From Linanthus parryae (Eukaryota; Streptophyta; Magnoliopsida; Ericales; Polemoniaceae): a stretch of 64,000 bases of DNA. Position 1 is the stretch's first letter, and each line of letters starts with the position of its first letter. The notes under the pieces are model-generated. The model was not told the DNA's origin and did no database searches. It saw only the letters and a list, made by a program, of their open reading frames with translations. Where the stretch lies: NCBI GenBank assembly GCA_023055425.1, contig JALGPY010000001.1:112945057-113009056 (forward strand). Reading direction: 5' to 3'. Below, piece by piece: positions 11,351 to 23,522 of this stretch. Made by a program: the position numbers and the translations under genes.

Positions 11351-12765
11351 GAGGTAACCGGGTCAGGCCGTCGACCGTAAATCACAAGCGCTTGGTGGGA
11401 GGCATCCCATCGGATTAAGTTAATTATTTATTTAATACAGTTTTTATTTTACGTTCTGAATTTTGAGAGAGGCGAGATGAGTGTGTGTTAATGGGTAGAC
11501 AAGTTTGTGCAGGAAATTTTAAGCAGAAAAACGCAAGCAGAAAAATGTGCGGGTCAAAACCGAGAGGTCCGACACGCATTCAAAGAAGTGCAGAAAAACT
11601 GGCCCGGAAGGCCAGTTACGCAGGTCAAACCTGCAGGTACGCAGCCTGCAGGTCTAATTACGCAAGCCAGATGAAAAAAAAATAGTTACGCTGGCCCAAA
11701 AGGCCAGTTACGCAGGCCCAGGAGGTTAAATACGCAGAAAAAAAATAGTTACGCTGGCCCAAAAGGCCAGATACGCTTGCCCAAAAGTTAAATACGCGGC
11801 CCACGAGGCCTATTACGCAGGCAGAGAAAAAAAAAAAAGATGAAGTGGACCAGCCACGCAGCCGGACCAAATACGCGGTCCAGCCACGGAGCCGGCCCAA
11901 ATACGCGGCCCAACCAGCAAGCCACGCAGCAGGGGAAGCAAGTGGAGCTTACAAAGCCTTAGGGGGTCTAAGTGCCATTTTACCGAACTTTGGGGGAGTT
12001 TTTTGCCATTTTTAAAAAAGAGCCACTTATTGCCCCAATTTCAGTGTACGGGTTCACCAGCCACTTCCTCCATTGTTTTCACCTTCAAGCTCTCTTTTTC
12101 CTCATTTTCTCTCCACCTTCAAAAGTCCAAATTTCACCAAATCAAAAACCGAGCACGTTTTTGGGATCCTCGTGAGAACGGGATCATTTTGGTGTGGTTG
12201 AAGCTGCAAAACAGTGTCCGAATTGGTGTGGGGGTCAAGTCAAAATTTGTTAAAAATTTGGAGAAAAACTCCAGATTCGTCGGTTTCGGGTCGAAATTTG
12301 AGAAAACACAAAGAAGAAACGTCGAAGAGGAGGGCGAGGCCTACATGGTGCCCAAGTCAGAAATTTTTTCCGGCGAGAAAAATTTTCCGGCGACTTTTCC
12401 GGCGACAGTTTTTGCACTCGTTGACTCGCTCCGAGTGCTCAGGTTCAAAAATTTCTTCTTTCGCTATTTTTTTCAGTTTTCGGTACCAACCCGTACCCGG
12501 GTTTAGCATGTTGCGTACTTAGCTGTTTTTGACTGTATACTGCGTTTTTAGCTGCTTTTCTGCATTTTTAACTGTTACTTGCGTATTTAACAAAATTTTT
12601 ACGTAATTGACCGTTAACTGCAAATTAGCACAGGGTAGCGTAATTGACTGTTTAAGCTGTGTATTTAGCTGTTTTGACTGCGTATCTGCATTTTGACAGC
12701 GTTTTTCTGCGTTTTTTTAAAAAAAAAATATTTAATTTCTGAATTTTCTGCTTTCGTTAGCTGTT
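11351..12765 (+). other. Athila spacer between pol and the env-position ORF
   Basis: Non-coding. 11560-11930 is full of recurring ACGC..GGCC units (for example GGCCAGTTACGCAGG). 12500-12720 is T-rich with repeated TAGCTGTTTT and GACTG phrases. Such a spacer, with signals for a subgenomic or spliced RNA, is usual upstream of the third ORF of Athila elements. I could not identify a splice acceptor with confidence. Confidence 0.6.
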
Positions 12766-14757
12766 ATGGACCGGCTTGAGAGACCCGCGACGTCTAATTT
12801 TCGTTTGCCTTTTGCCATTGACATCCCGTACGAGCAGATTACCGAGACCTACTTTGACAGTTTCCGGTTTGTGAGTTACCAGGCCCATCTACACTATCTA
12901 GAGACTTTAGAAAGGGGGTTGACAGCGGACTATAGGTTCGAGGTAGATGACGAGAGGATGCCGTTAGCTATGAGAAATTATGCTAGACGGCACGATCTCG
13001 TTGGCTGTGCCTTAGAGAACTTCCCCGAGAGGGCTAGTTCCGCGCTCACTCGGGAATTTTTCTGTAACCTCATCTATCAGGAGTTCGGGGAGACAGAGTT
13101 GTACCCGAACTGGGTAGACTGTCGTAGGGGGTTTATTTGGCTGACGCCTCTCGCAATCCGCTGGGCGTAAGGTATACCTGGCGAATTCGAGGGTCGGTGT
13201 GCGTACGATATGCTCGTTCAGGACTCTCCTCCGCAAGAGGAGCTCTTGAGGACTCTGTTTGAAGGGGCAGATGAGGCCCGCTGGGAGACCAACGGGAGGT
13301 TACATGGCACGTTTTTGAGTCCGCCAGCCCGGTGGTGGTTTGAGTTTGGAGTGAACCGGGTAGTAGGGATTCAACATATCACTAAGCTGCCCTACGAAGT
13401 GGTACTTCTGGTATACTTCTTCATGGCCCGACGCCGGGTCGACATAGCGGCCCGGATCTGGTCGAACATTAGAGAGAGAGCCAACACGCATAGCCGGCGA
13501 GGTTTTGAGTTTTGCAGCCTGATTACCAGATTGGCTGCCCAGAACGTGATTGTCATCGAGGGTCAGAGAGATTTAGACCCCTCCTCTTTCCGGCCATTCT
13601 GGCGAGTAGGTACACGGGCCATAGGAAACCATAGGGCACCCGAGCCGGCCGATGCGTTTGTGGACCTAGATGAGGATGAGCCAGGTGATGACCCGATGGA
13701 CGAGGATGGGCAGGCCCCTTACTCGGACCCTGACCTTGGACCGCCCACCGCCCCCGCGCCCAGAAGGCGCGCTGCTCGACAGAGGGGGGGCCCTGTCCAT
13801 GACCCCACCCCGCTCTCTAGTTACCAGCCGACCCAGGAGTACATGGCACCAGATCCTACCCCTATCCCGGCGAGGCGTTCCACACAGGAGCGTCCTGTCA
13901 TGAGAGAGTTTCCGACCCGACTACATCGATCTCGGTCGACTTATGAGCACGGTCAGTCTAGTGGGCCCGTCGAGCCTGAGCCTAGCCGGCCCACTCGCCC
14001 GACCAGGATCCCTGTTCCCGAGCCTGAGCCTAGCCGGCCTACTCGGCCATCCCAGACCGCGGTTCCCGAGCCTCCCAGACCATCGAGGGCAGCTGCCACT
14101 GAGCGTAGCAGGCCATTTCGTGCCGATGCCCCCAAGCCTTCTAGACCGTCCCGGGCTGCTGCCCCTGACCGTAGTCGGTCGACCCGAGCTTCTGAAACTA
14201 CCATTCCTCCGTGGACTGCCTTTGAGCAGAAACTTACCCAGATTGATGAGAGGGCCGAGTCTGGCAGAGCGTCCATTAAGGACATGTGCAAGAAGAAGTT
14301 GGGTAAGATGTGGAGACTGCTAAAGCACAACCAGAGGACCAACGACAAGAGGGGAAAGGATCAGGCTGCTGCGATGACCTCGCTTCGAGAGGAGCAGAGA
14401 GAGGCAGCCCGGAGCGCGGGCCGACAGGTCCCGCTACCGTTATTCTTTCCATCGACTTACTCCAGTGAGTTCGATACCAGTTGGTCTGGTAAAGCGGAGT
14501 CGAGTAACCATGACGATGCCCCGGCTCCGGTCCCGGCACATTCTGACAGTTGGTCCGACTCCGGGCCATACTGCCCACCCCAGGACACTCAGTCATACCA
14601 GACGCCGTTAGCGCCAGCGCGCCGAGGGGCCCGTTGCACGAGACCCACTGAGCCTAGCAGTCCTAGGTTTTGGTCTACCAGCAGTTCTGTCAGTAGCATG
14701 TCCGGTACTTCCGAGTCCGGGTCAGACCCGCCCTATGTTCCAGACGAGTCCGAGTGA
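12766..14757 (+). pseudogene. Athila env-position ORF (third ORF), one internal stop
   Basis: A 664-codon frame starts at ATG 12766 and is interrupted only by TAA at 13168-13170; the downstream part re-opens in the same frame. The N-terminal ~330 residues are globular-looking. Residues ~330-480 are rich in proline, arginine and serine, with PSRPTRP-type repeats. The C-terminus is acidic and serine-rich. Its position between integrase and 3' LTR is that of the so-called env-like gene of Athila elements. I see no signal peptide, fusion peptide or membrane segment, so envelope function is not supported by sequence. It is better preserved than gag or pol here. Confidence 0.7.
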
Positions 14758-16571
14758 GTGCCATGAGGGCATGCCACCTCTTTAGTGTGGGGGTGGTGGT
14801 CGTGTCTGCATTAACCAGGTCTGCACGTTTTTTCATGTTCATTTGCAGTTTAGAGTTTATTTATTGAGTCATCACGTTTTTATTTTTGAGTCTACCCACC
14901 ACAAATTTCTGGCCTTGCATTGTATATAGTTAAGAAAAAAAACAGAAAAAATTAAAAATATTAAAAAATTTAAAAATAGAAAATCAGAATAATTTTGAGA
15001 AAGGGCAATTAAATTAGCAAAAGAGGGGAAATAACCAATGATAGTCTTTTCACTGGAAAGAAAATCACACCGAGGTGTAGTAGATTGAGTGAGAGCTTGT
15101 GCACCTAGGAATCCGCGAGTAGTTATCACTTGGGCGAAAAATCCGACTAGTTGCTACACCACCGTCACTTAGGTAGTCGACAACCCGCCTTTGGGCGCCA
15201 TCACGGTCATCGCATTTTTCGGTGGAGTGATTGGCTCATAACGGGCCCACTGCCCTGTTTCTTAGCCCTAGGTCCACTTAGTAAACCCCGTGAAGCCGTT
15301 TACCCCTTTTATTCATATCACCCCGTTAGCCTAGGAAGCCTTCTTCATGACCTACATCATTGTTTAGTCGGCTGTTTCTGCGCGTTACGACGCAGGGAGT
15401 GAGTTAGGGAGAGCTTCATGACAGATTTTGTGGACAGTTTGACATTTGGCACGTTTTTCGAGGGTGAGATAGGGTGAGTTAGAGGCGACTGCATTGATTT
15501 GCGTAGGTGATTCACTGCACTACATAGTGATCACAGGAGGAGAAGTCGCGTGCGAGACATCTTTCCGCACAAAACGGGTACCGGGGGTTGTGGGATTTTA
15601 TTGGTGGTCGTGCCGGGTTTCTACGTCTTTGGTGATGAGGAGGTTCGGTGGGAGTGCACGTTTTCTTATACGACTACAGGATCGACGCTTCATGACTAGT
15701 GCGGGGGTGATTTCAGTCGAGGACATTTTACGTCCCCCGCCACATTGATATTTTGTACTACTCAGCTTTAGTTCGTATTTTATTGTGTATGTTACGTTGT
15801 GTATATAAATTGTTGAAAAAAAAGAAAGAAAAAAAAACGAGAAAAAAAAATTATATTTTACAGTTGTACAGTTTGTTTCGTAGTTTGAAAAGCTGAGTAG
15901 GTACTTTGTTCTAAAATTGACACCGCTTCACATTCGTGGCCGCGAGAACGGCGAAGACACATCAGGGGACTAGGAATTGAGTTGCAGAAACTTAGGTGTT
16001 TCGGTCAGTTTCGGGAACTTGGTGAGGGGTGTGAGTTGGGAACAGTGAGAATGTCGTAACAAGTGGGAACATGCCGTACCCTGATATACACTTACACATC
16101 CTGCCTGTTAGACTTAGGATCCCAGATTCAGAAATAGCTCGGATGGTAGGTATACTAGGGATTTGCCCATGTTGAGTACGAAAGTAACAGTAATAGGTGC
16201 CAGTGCTGGATATCCACTCGTATAATCTGTTATCTCACCGATCCTGTGTGGGTAGGTATTTCCTGGTGAAAAGTTGAGGTTTGGTTGATGTACCGTTTTG
16301 CGTTAATGAGATTGCCCGATCTCGCCCAGAAAAATATTTGTTTTGTAAATAATTGAGTCGGTATTTGAGTCTGTATATATTCTTTCTGAGTCAGTTTCTG
16401 ATCGAGTCGTCTGGTTTATATGGACGGGTAGAAAGAGTATGCAAACTGATGGAAGGGAAAAGGTCTTGGTTCAAACTTGCAGGGGGTATTTGCAAGACAG
16501 ATATGTATGCATTTCAGGGTAGTATTCAGGATGTTTGCTCGGGACAAGCAAAGGTTAGTGCGGGGGTAGTT
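14758..16571 (+). other. Athila 3' non-coding region with polypurine-tract-like motifs
   Basis: No supportable ORF. A motif of the form AGTG(C/T)GGGGGT occurs near 14787, 15705 and 16557. The last lies just before the 3' LTR start and is the best polypurine tract candidate for plus-strand priming; the others may be older or auxiliary copies. Purine-rich low-complexity patches lie near 14930-15010 and 15815-15850. Confidence 0.6.
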
Positions 16572-18118
16572 TGATAGCTCCTCACTAGGAGTTATCGGTT
16601 AACCCAATTTGAGGGGTATTTTCGTCCTACATGAGCGTTTTAGTCGATTTCTGCCCCGTTTGACTCGGGAATTTACGGTTTGCTGTTTTTATCTCCTAGA
16701 CGCATAAACTGCTTTATTTCACGCATATCGAGATATGATCACGTGTTTTGTTTCGTGTCGTTGATGCAGGGACAGGACTTGTTCAGGAGCCGGAAATGAA
16801 GCAGGCATGCGGGTGAAGGGTCCAAGAAGGCTGAGAAGCCGAGCATGCAAGTCAAGAAGATTGGCACGTTTCCCGAGGAGATGGGCACGCATCCCGAGGA
16901 GCCTGACACGCATCCCGAGGCATCCCGAGCAGTTTGGCACGCATCCCGAGACAGACGAAACACACTCCGAGAAGCTCAGCAGTCATCCCGAGACATCCCG
17001 AGGAGTTTGGCGCGCAAACCGAGGAGGCAGTTACCTACGCAGGTAGCTACGCAGCTATCTTGCGCAGTTGGCCCGTTTCCCGAGGCGGTTTCGGCCCAGT
17101 GGCAGTTTCGTAATTTCAGCAGTTCCCAGAAACGCCTCCAGCACTATATAAAGACTCGTCCAGTGCTCATCACACAAAAAAGAACTTACTGAAGGAGATC
17201 GCAGAGCACTCTCGGTGAGCACGGAAGCAGGAATTCAGAATCTACAGCACGCGTTTGATTTCACTATCTCTCTTATTCAGAAACGTTGTTATTTAATTAT
17301 GTCACTTAGTAGCTAAACCTTTTACCTAGGTTCTCGGTGAACCTAGGGTTTCGTATCCAGATTTTATTATAGACGTTTGATTATGGATTCATGATTGTTA
17401 TCTTAAATTCAGCAGCTGTATCTGTTATTCTGTCTTTGATTGTTATCATATATGCATGATCGGAGTCGCGAACCAGAATTACTATAGACCCGAGCCTGTA
17501 GGTGAAAACGTCAGGTTAGGGCTAGGAAGAAAAGACAGGATTTAGTACCTTACGCTGATGGACCGACCAGAGAAAGGGAGATAGGGCTAGCATAGAAAAA
17601 CGTGAGACCGACTGTTGGAGAATCTGACCCGGGCCATTAGGACAGGTTAGAAACCCTAACAGGCTTAGAACGAGACTGCAGACTTAGGCAGCTTAACAGG
17701 AATCCGAACGTCTGTAGGATCGGGATTACGTGTGGAATCTGAAAGGTCACTGCACAACCGGTACGTTGCACAGATAACGAGACTGCTGAGTGTTTCCATA
17801 TCAAACCGAAAAACATAAAATCTGTAGAAACCCGAGGGGATCCTGGAGCCTAGTTCCCATCAACCCTAGATTACAAAAAGCAAGTTTATTCCAGAAAACG
17901 TCACAAAAAATATATTTACGTTTTTGCGTTTTTAGTTTTACGTAGTTCCGTAACAACAAACACAACCCCTTTTCCTCGTTTTTTTTACACTTTGTCAACC
18001 AAAACTGATTACTCGAGAAAACCCGAGACAGTCCCTGTGGGATCGATAACCCGAGTTGAAATACACCCGGTACTACTTGATTTCGTATACTTGCGAATAG
18101 CCCGTAATTTGCGCATCA
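16572..18118 (+). mobile_element. Athila element, complete 3' LTR
   Basis: 1,547 bp from TGATAGCTCC to ..GCGCATCA, with matching inverted ends (TGAT..ATCA). The last 990 bp are duplicated as the truncated 5' LTR. The U3 part contains a local array of ATCCCGAG units at 16865-17000. A TATATAAAG box at 17141-17152 is a likely promoter. Copia gag sequence resumes at 18119. Confidence 0.88.
16860..17010. repeat. Short CATCCCGAG repeat cluster in Athila U3
   Basis: The unit (C)ATCCCGAG(G/A) with variable spacers (GCACGC, TGACACGC, GTTTGGCACGC) recurs about eight times. The cluster sits upstream of the LTR TATA box and could bind regulators repeatedly. The 5' LTR has lost this segment. Confidence 0.75.
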
Positions 18119-18560
18119 GCGAGATTCTCCAAGTATCCGATCATACAGAGTACATGAGGTCCCACACGGTTTCCTTCAGCCAGATGACACTTGAACAGTG
18201 CCTTAGAGACCTCATACCTCTCAACCCTTGCCTGCTCTTGGAAGAGCTGCTTCAGATGCTCGATCATATCGACAACATTCATGTTTTCGTGTTGCTTCTG
18301 AAGCTCATAAGTCATGGTGCATAGCATAAGGCAGGCCGCATCATTAGCGTCATCAACACGCTTTTGATACGCCTTTAGGCTGCAGGGGTATTGTTCTCTA
18401 GACCTGCTGGAACTTGCTCCTCTGTTGCGTACAGTTTCTTCTCTTGCTTGAGAAAGATTCTCAAGTTTCTGTACCAATCAAGGAAGTTGGTTCCAGATAG
18501 CTTGTCCTTCTCAAGGACAGATCGTAGGGAATGTTGTGAACTCGATGAGTTGTTTGCCAT
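18119..18560 (-). pseudogene. Copia gag fragment
   Basis: On the minus strand an ATG at 18560 opens MANNSSSSQ..KLSGTNFLDWYRNLRIFLKQEKK. After a frame change near 18390 it continues with AYQKRVDDANDAACLML..LQKQHENMNVVDMIEHLKQLFQEQARVERYEVSKALF..VGPHVLCMIGYLENLA. This is the UBN2-type capsid region of plant Ty1/copia elements. It is cut at 18118/18119 by the Athila LTR. The nucleocapsid zinc knuckle and all of pol are absent. Confidence 0.85.
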
Positions 18561-20201
18561 TTGGAATTCTACAAAAGGAAAATACGCAAGTTTTAGTATT
18601 TGTGAATTTTTGAATATATTCAATAATGGCTTGTTTATCAAATATAGCTCCCACTATTTTTCTACGAATTAATAACCCTCAAGATATTAATGCGAAAAAT
18701 ATCCTTATATTTTCTAGTGGGCCAAGATCCATGTTTCATCTCCTTATGAGCTTGCTTTGGCAAGTCACCCATAATTTGACTACTTTAGGTAGGAACAATT
18801 CCAATTGCATCCTATGAAACTCTTGGTTCAATTGGGAAAATAACTCCTTATTTATCCATCCTTATGGATAATCCCAATTGATTGCCTCTAGGTTTTAATC
18901 ATATTAAGTTGTGTCCAACCTCTTATTTAAACAATTACACATTACTTGTTTGTGCCATCACATTCCATCATTATGAACCAAGTCACCTTGCTTTGGCATG
19001 CACGAACTTGATAAATCATGATGATAACGAGTGTTTAAATAACGAGAAGGAAAAAACACAATATTTGAATTTTGAGGGATTTTGAAATTCAATTTTAATT
19101 GTTTTGTTGATCCATATCAACTGATCCATCTATTTGAGTTTGGGTATGACTCCAAATAATAGATCCGGGTTGTATAATTATCTTATTATCCTAATTGCAT
19201 ACATCATCCATAAGACAATAAGATAAACAACCACAAAATAAAATAAAACGTGATGTGGATATGGCCTTTTCTAGACTAAGATAATTCCAAGACAATGAAA
19301 TTATCTATGAACCCTAAAAGCAAAACACATCTCCATGCATCTTCATCTTTTGGTCCATCCTCCATAGTTATGTGGAATGCTCCATGCTCTATGCTCCATC
19401 TTTTGTGGCTGCTTTGGCTTTGGGCTTCTTTTCTTCAATCTTGGCTAACAATCTATTCTCTAGCACTAGCTAACAACTATACTAAAAAAATAAATCTCAC
19501 AAGTTGAGAAAAAATGGCTCGCAAGCCATAAAACCCTTATTAATTATTACAACATATTGATCAGCTCGCAGGCCGTAAACCAAAACACAAAATTTAAACA
19601 ATCACACGAAACCACATCCTAATGGCATATCCAACCACCATGCGAATTGCACATAAAGAGTTAAAATCCAATTTTAACGCGCTTGGTCAATCTTTATTGA
19701 TTTTAGGATTTATCTAGACTCAAAACGGTCCAAGGGGCCCAACCAACTTCTTGGCCGAACCCCAAAGAGGATCGCCTAGGCCTTGGGCCGGCCTGCCCTT
19801 AGCCCACACGGCTAGGCCGTGCGCTAGGGCAGGCCCCGACCCCTAAGCCGCGCCTTAATTGGGCGGCAAGCAAGGAGAGGCGGTCCCCTAGGGGGACCGA
19901 ACCACTTTGGGAGTTGTTTCCAAAACAACTCATTTGCTTGTTGCCCAAGTTTGGCAGTTTCCTTTTTAAAAAGAACTCCTTCTCTCAATAGGATGCCCAT
20001 GAGATCTAGATCTAAGATTCTAAAATTTCTCAAACTCACTAATTCATGCATCCAATGCAAAAACTAGGTCTTGTTTTGTTTGATTATTGACAAATTACAT
20101 CAAATGTTTGATTTGTCGTGTTTTACGCGATAAACAATAATTTTAAAGTTTAAAAATATCAAAACGTAACACATAAACCGCGTCTTTGTTCTACGAAATG
20201 T
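18561..20201 (-). other. Copia untranslated leader
   Basis: About 1.6 kb without a coding frame lies between the primer binding site and the gag start. It includes a GC-rich block at about 19725-19860 dominated by GGCC and GGGGC motifs. Unusually long for a copia leader, it might hold another old insertion, but I see no boundary. Confidence 0.5.
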
Positions 20202-20215
20202 GGCTCTGATACCAC
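20202..20215 (-). other. Copia primer binding site, initiator tRNA-Met type
   Basis: The minus strand reads GTGGTATCAGAGCC directly after the LTR end (CTACA). TGGTATCAGAGC is the standard complement of the plant initiator-Met tRNA 3' end used by Ty1/copia elements. It fixes the orientation as minus. Confidence 0.92.
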
Positions 20216-21615
20216 TGTAGGGTTTTGATCATGGATATGCAGCGGACAATATAATTTATCCATTCAATACCCTCCTAGGATCACAGGAAGAGAAGCATAA
20301 CGATGGTAAAGGAAGAATCATGTTGCACACCTTAGGGTTTCTCCTGTGATGACTTGTAACGTGAATTGTGTCACGTATCTACGGTTGATCCACGCCTAGA
20401 GTTGAGATATAGATCTTCCTTCTCCTTTTTGCTAGCTTGGAATGGAGGAAGAGGAAGAAGAAATCACGCAACACGAGGAAACAAGGAGGGGGCGGCCTCC
20501 TTTGTTGGCTGACGGGGCAGCGGCAAGGGGTTCGGTCGGCCCTCTTGCTTGCTTGCTCTCTCTCCTTTGTTCTCTCCCACTCAAGTTATGAATAATAAGT
20601 TCATAAGTGTGGGAAGGAAGTAAGGAGCATCCTTTATATAGTCCAACAAATCCTTGTTAACTACCTAAATGACCTATTCTAGTCCTAAATTCGGTTTAGT
20701 CCCTTCCTTACGAATTAGTCCTACTAAGTTTGCAAGGTGTTGCAAAGTGATCCTTCTAATTAATTAATTCCCGAATCTAGTTCAACTCTATATAGTGTGT
20801 GACCCCATAGGTTCTATCTAGTTGGTAGCAACAATTTGCTAATATGGAGCGGTCTCTAGCAAAACATCCATTCTAGCCAACTAACAGAATAGTCATCCTA
20901 CAAACCTTGTGCAAGTAATTGTCACATTCCTTTGTCTCTATATCCGGATTGGACACGAGACATACAAGTCACACTCGTATATCCAATCCATAGTTTCTCG
21001 ATCCTGGGAATAGCCTCATTCGTGTAAATAACATCAATATCCTATATTGATTTATTTGAGTCTTGCCAGACATTCTATAAGCACTATCCCTCGAGTGGCC
21101 TCGGATATTTGCTCCCGTTATGTGGGAGGGACAAATTCTATCTACGTCTACTACGATTTCTAAGCTTGCTTCTTATTGTATCCGGTATAGCCTTTATAGC
21201 TACCCAGTTACGGTGTAGCGTTTGACGCTACCAAAATCACAATAATCCATAACTAGACAATCTAGTGACTTCAAGTCTAAGGATGACAATAGCATTGTCA
21301 CCACGAGAATCGCTTGTGACTCAACATATCATGTATGTAGCCTTCTCGGAGATGACTCAATCCAGTGCGCCATTACCCTTAATGCACACCCATGTGTTGG
21401 ATCATGATATCTCCATATCAATCCAACCACATAGTAGTCTTATAGATGATTGTCCTATTAATCATTATACTGGACTAGGGATATTTAAGATAAGCAACAC
21501 AATTGTAAATCTAAGTTCTTCATTTTATTAAATATCCAATAAATAATACAATGAATGTTCTAGCCAAGATAAATTCATACTAAACTAGATTTCCTCTAGG
21601 GAATCTATTCCAACA
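20216..21615 (-). mobile_element. Copia element, complete 5' LTR (right)
   Basis: 1,400 bp running from TGTTGGAATAG (21615, minus strand) to ..CCCTACA (20216). It is followed on the right by the target duplication AAAAC. Its inner ~590 bp are repeated at 4199-4812. TTTATATAG on the plus strand near 20633-20641 is AT-rich, but a promoter cannot be assigned with confidence. Confidence 0.92.
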
Positions 21616-21620
21616 AAAAC
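21616..21620. repeat. Target site duplication AAAAC, right copy
   Basis: Matches 4194-4198 exactly and closes the copia insertion. Confidence 0.9.
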
Positions 21621-22179
21621 ATCAAGAGGTTCCAGAATTTGCCAAAGGGAGGGAGAGAAGAGAAGTGTCAGAGAAGTGAGAGAGAAGGAAAGGAGAAGAA
21701 GAAATGGAGGTCATGGTGGGAGTTTGTGCGGCGCCTTCGTCGTCCTGTACGCCCTCCGTCGTCGTCCTCCACCCACTTCGCCGACCCCGTTCTCTTCCTT
21801 CCACGGTGGTACTGGCGTGCTTCTCCAGCTCCATCTCCACCCCTCCTATACCTTCTCCTTCCTCCTCCAGATCCGTTTCCTCTCTATATCCTCTTCCCCC
21901 TTCCCGTCCTCATCCTCTTCTCCCTTACCCCATCCACTCATTCACCAGATCTGTTTCTCATACCGTTCGTTTTCTTATTGTGAAAATGGAGGGTATAATA
22001 GGTATAAAAGGGAGAAGTTGACGGATTCCGTTAAAACTAACAGAACCGCACAAAAACCAATCCACGGTGGGATGTATTGTTACATTTAAGACTTAAGGGG
22101 GTGTTTCGCACAAACCCCTAACCACAGGGGGGTAAAATGCAATTGACGTTTTCTATAGTGAGTTTAATAGTAAAAGCTA

Positions 22180-22463
22180 CTCCTTCCGTCTAATTCTATT
22201 CAGTGAACATTTTCTATAGTGAGTGTCCAATTAATGAGTGAACTTTCGATAAAAGTCAATACACTTACAACGTCAGTTTCTCAGAAAAAAAAGAAAAAAT
22301 AACTTCTCTCCATATCTTCTTTTAAATTATTACATTTTACTTGCCAATAACACTACTGCATGAGATAAAGAGCAACATAGTAAGTGTAACAAGTTTTGAA
22401 CAGTTTTTTAATCCAGGTGCAAAATCAATGTGGCCTAATGTTTTGGGACGGAAGGAGAGGGAG
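22180..22463. mobile_element. Stowaway-type MITE
   Basis: CTCCTTCCGTC at the left and GACGGAAGGAGAGGGAG at the right form the terminal inverted repeats, with TA on both sides (22178-22179, 22464-22465). CTCCNTCCGTC is the hallmark Stowaway end. It is 284 bp long and non-coding. Confidence 0.85.
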
Positions 22464-22564
22464 TAAAATTGTCCTCAAATGCACTTAAAATTTTCAGGAT
22501 ATTGAGGTTTGTAACAGACACCTAACATAGTTGATGGAATATTTGTTATTGTTTGATATGAAAA

Positions 22565-22602
22565 CTAGGCGTTACCCCGCGCGCACGCGCGGGTACTAAA
22601 AG
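22565..22602 (-). mobile_element. Helitron 3' terminus
   Basis: On the minus strand a GC hairpin (stem CCCGCGC/GCGCGGG) lies a few bases before CTAG, which is followed by T. This is the standard Helitron 3' end: a short hairpin 8-12 nt before CTRR, inserted next to T. The element would extend to the right; its 5' TC end was not located. Confidence 0.65.
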
Positions 22603-23522
22603 TATCGTACGTAAATACACATTAACATATTAGAGTTTTTGTCAGTACATACTATAGGTTCAAAAACATAATACATAAATTTTATAAAATATTTCAATAT
22701 ACTTAAGAGATATTTGTGTAAATTGCAGAGTGGATTTCATCCCCGGGAAGATTATTAATATATATTGTCAATAGCATGTGGCTTTTCTAAAGAAGATGTC
22801 GGTTCAAGCTCAAATATTTACGTAAGTTATATATTCACAAAGTCATGAAAACACAGTGTAGAACATTTGTGCATGACATATTACTTCAAAGTTCACTCAT
22901 CTAGAAAATTGACAAATATTGATATTTTCAGGAGTGGTATCTCTAAGAGAGTAACACGATCGGCAATGTTATGCGCTTAATTCAACGTTTTTCCTTAGCA
23001 CTCGAGAAATGTTTTCTTATCGTGACTTTTTAAGAAATTTGCTCCTCAACAGTATGGAGATTAATTATGTTTGAGTTTTCATCTTCTTTCTCTTGCTTTT
23101 ATAACCTAAATGAATGTAAGAGTGAAAATAAAAATGTAAAGGAAGTTCATGAGTGTGTTTGACGAACAATCATTAGAATACAAAGAGTGTGTCCCCACCA
23201 TGATAGGAATGTATTTTCTCTAAGCAGAAGTCTTTGTTCACATTTCAAGCGGTAACTAAGAGGATCATATTTGTTTACAACATTGAGAAAATAAAACTAG
23301 TTATATAGTAAAAGTTTATCCTTAAAAACTACTTTAATGTTGCAGAATTAAAATATACAACTCATTCATAATTTTACATTATTGAGTACCAATATTATAT
23401 ATTTTTCACTTATTCAATTAAATCTTTATAATTTGAGGTTCAATTTTTCCTTTGTAGGGCTCTAAACTTGATAGATATGTGCATTAGTCAAAGAGTGTTT
23501 TAATTTTCTTACATAATTCCTT

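Larger units (their letters stand above)
3671..22146. mobile_element. TIR transposon (Mutator-like?) hosting the copia/Athila nest
   Basis: The left end, from about 3671, contains CTCGTGGTTGGGGGTTTGTGC. Reading inward from 22146 on the minus strand gives a matching ~50-bp inverted repeat (CTGTGGTTAGGGGTTTGTGC). Without the copia insertion (4199-21615) the element would be about 1 kb. Its internal sequence is pyrimidine-rich at left and contains a low-complexity region at 21639-22089; I see no transposase. A clear target duplication could not be recognised, so the superfamily is a guess based on long-TIR plant MULEs. Confidence 0.5.

Noticed and set aside
11658..11900. Repetitive minus-strand ORF (LLGQRNYFF repeats)
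   Set aside because: It is a shadow of the ACGC/GGCC repeat field in the Athila spacer.
13953..14348. Minus-strand and alternate plus-strand ORFs opposite the Athila third ORF
   Set aside because: GC-rich repeats keep several frames open; only the 12766-14757 frame is long and element-consistent.
12766..14757. True retroviral-type envelope
   Set aside because: The position fits the env-like gene of Athila elements, but no signal peptide, membrane segment or fusion motif is visible, so it is reported only as an env-position ORF.
19725..19860. GC-rich block as part of a gene or rRNA
   Set aside because: Short, repetitive GGCC-rich leader sequence of the copia element without rRNA or coding signature.
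21639..22089. Proline/serine-rich ORFs near the right end of the TIR transposon
   Set aside because: Three overlapping frames are open through low-complexity CCT/TCC-rich sequence; no domain, no splice support.
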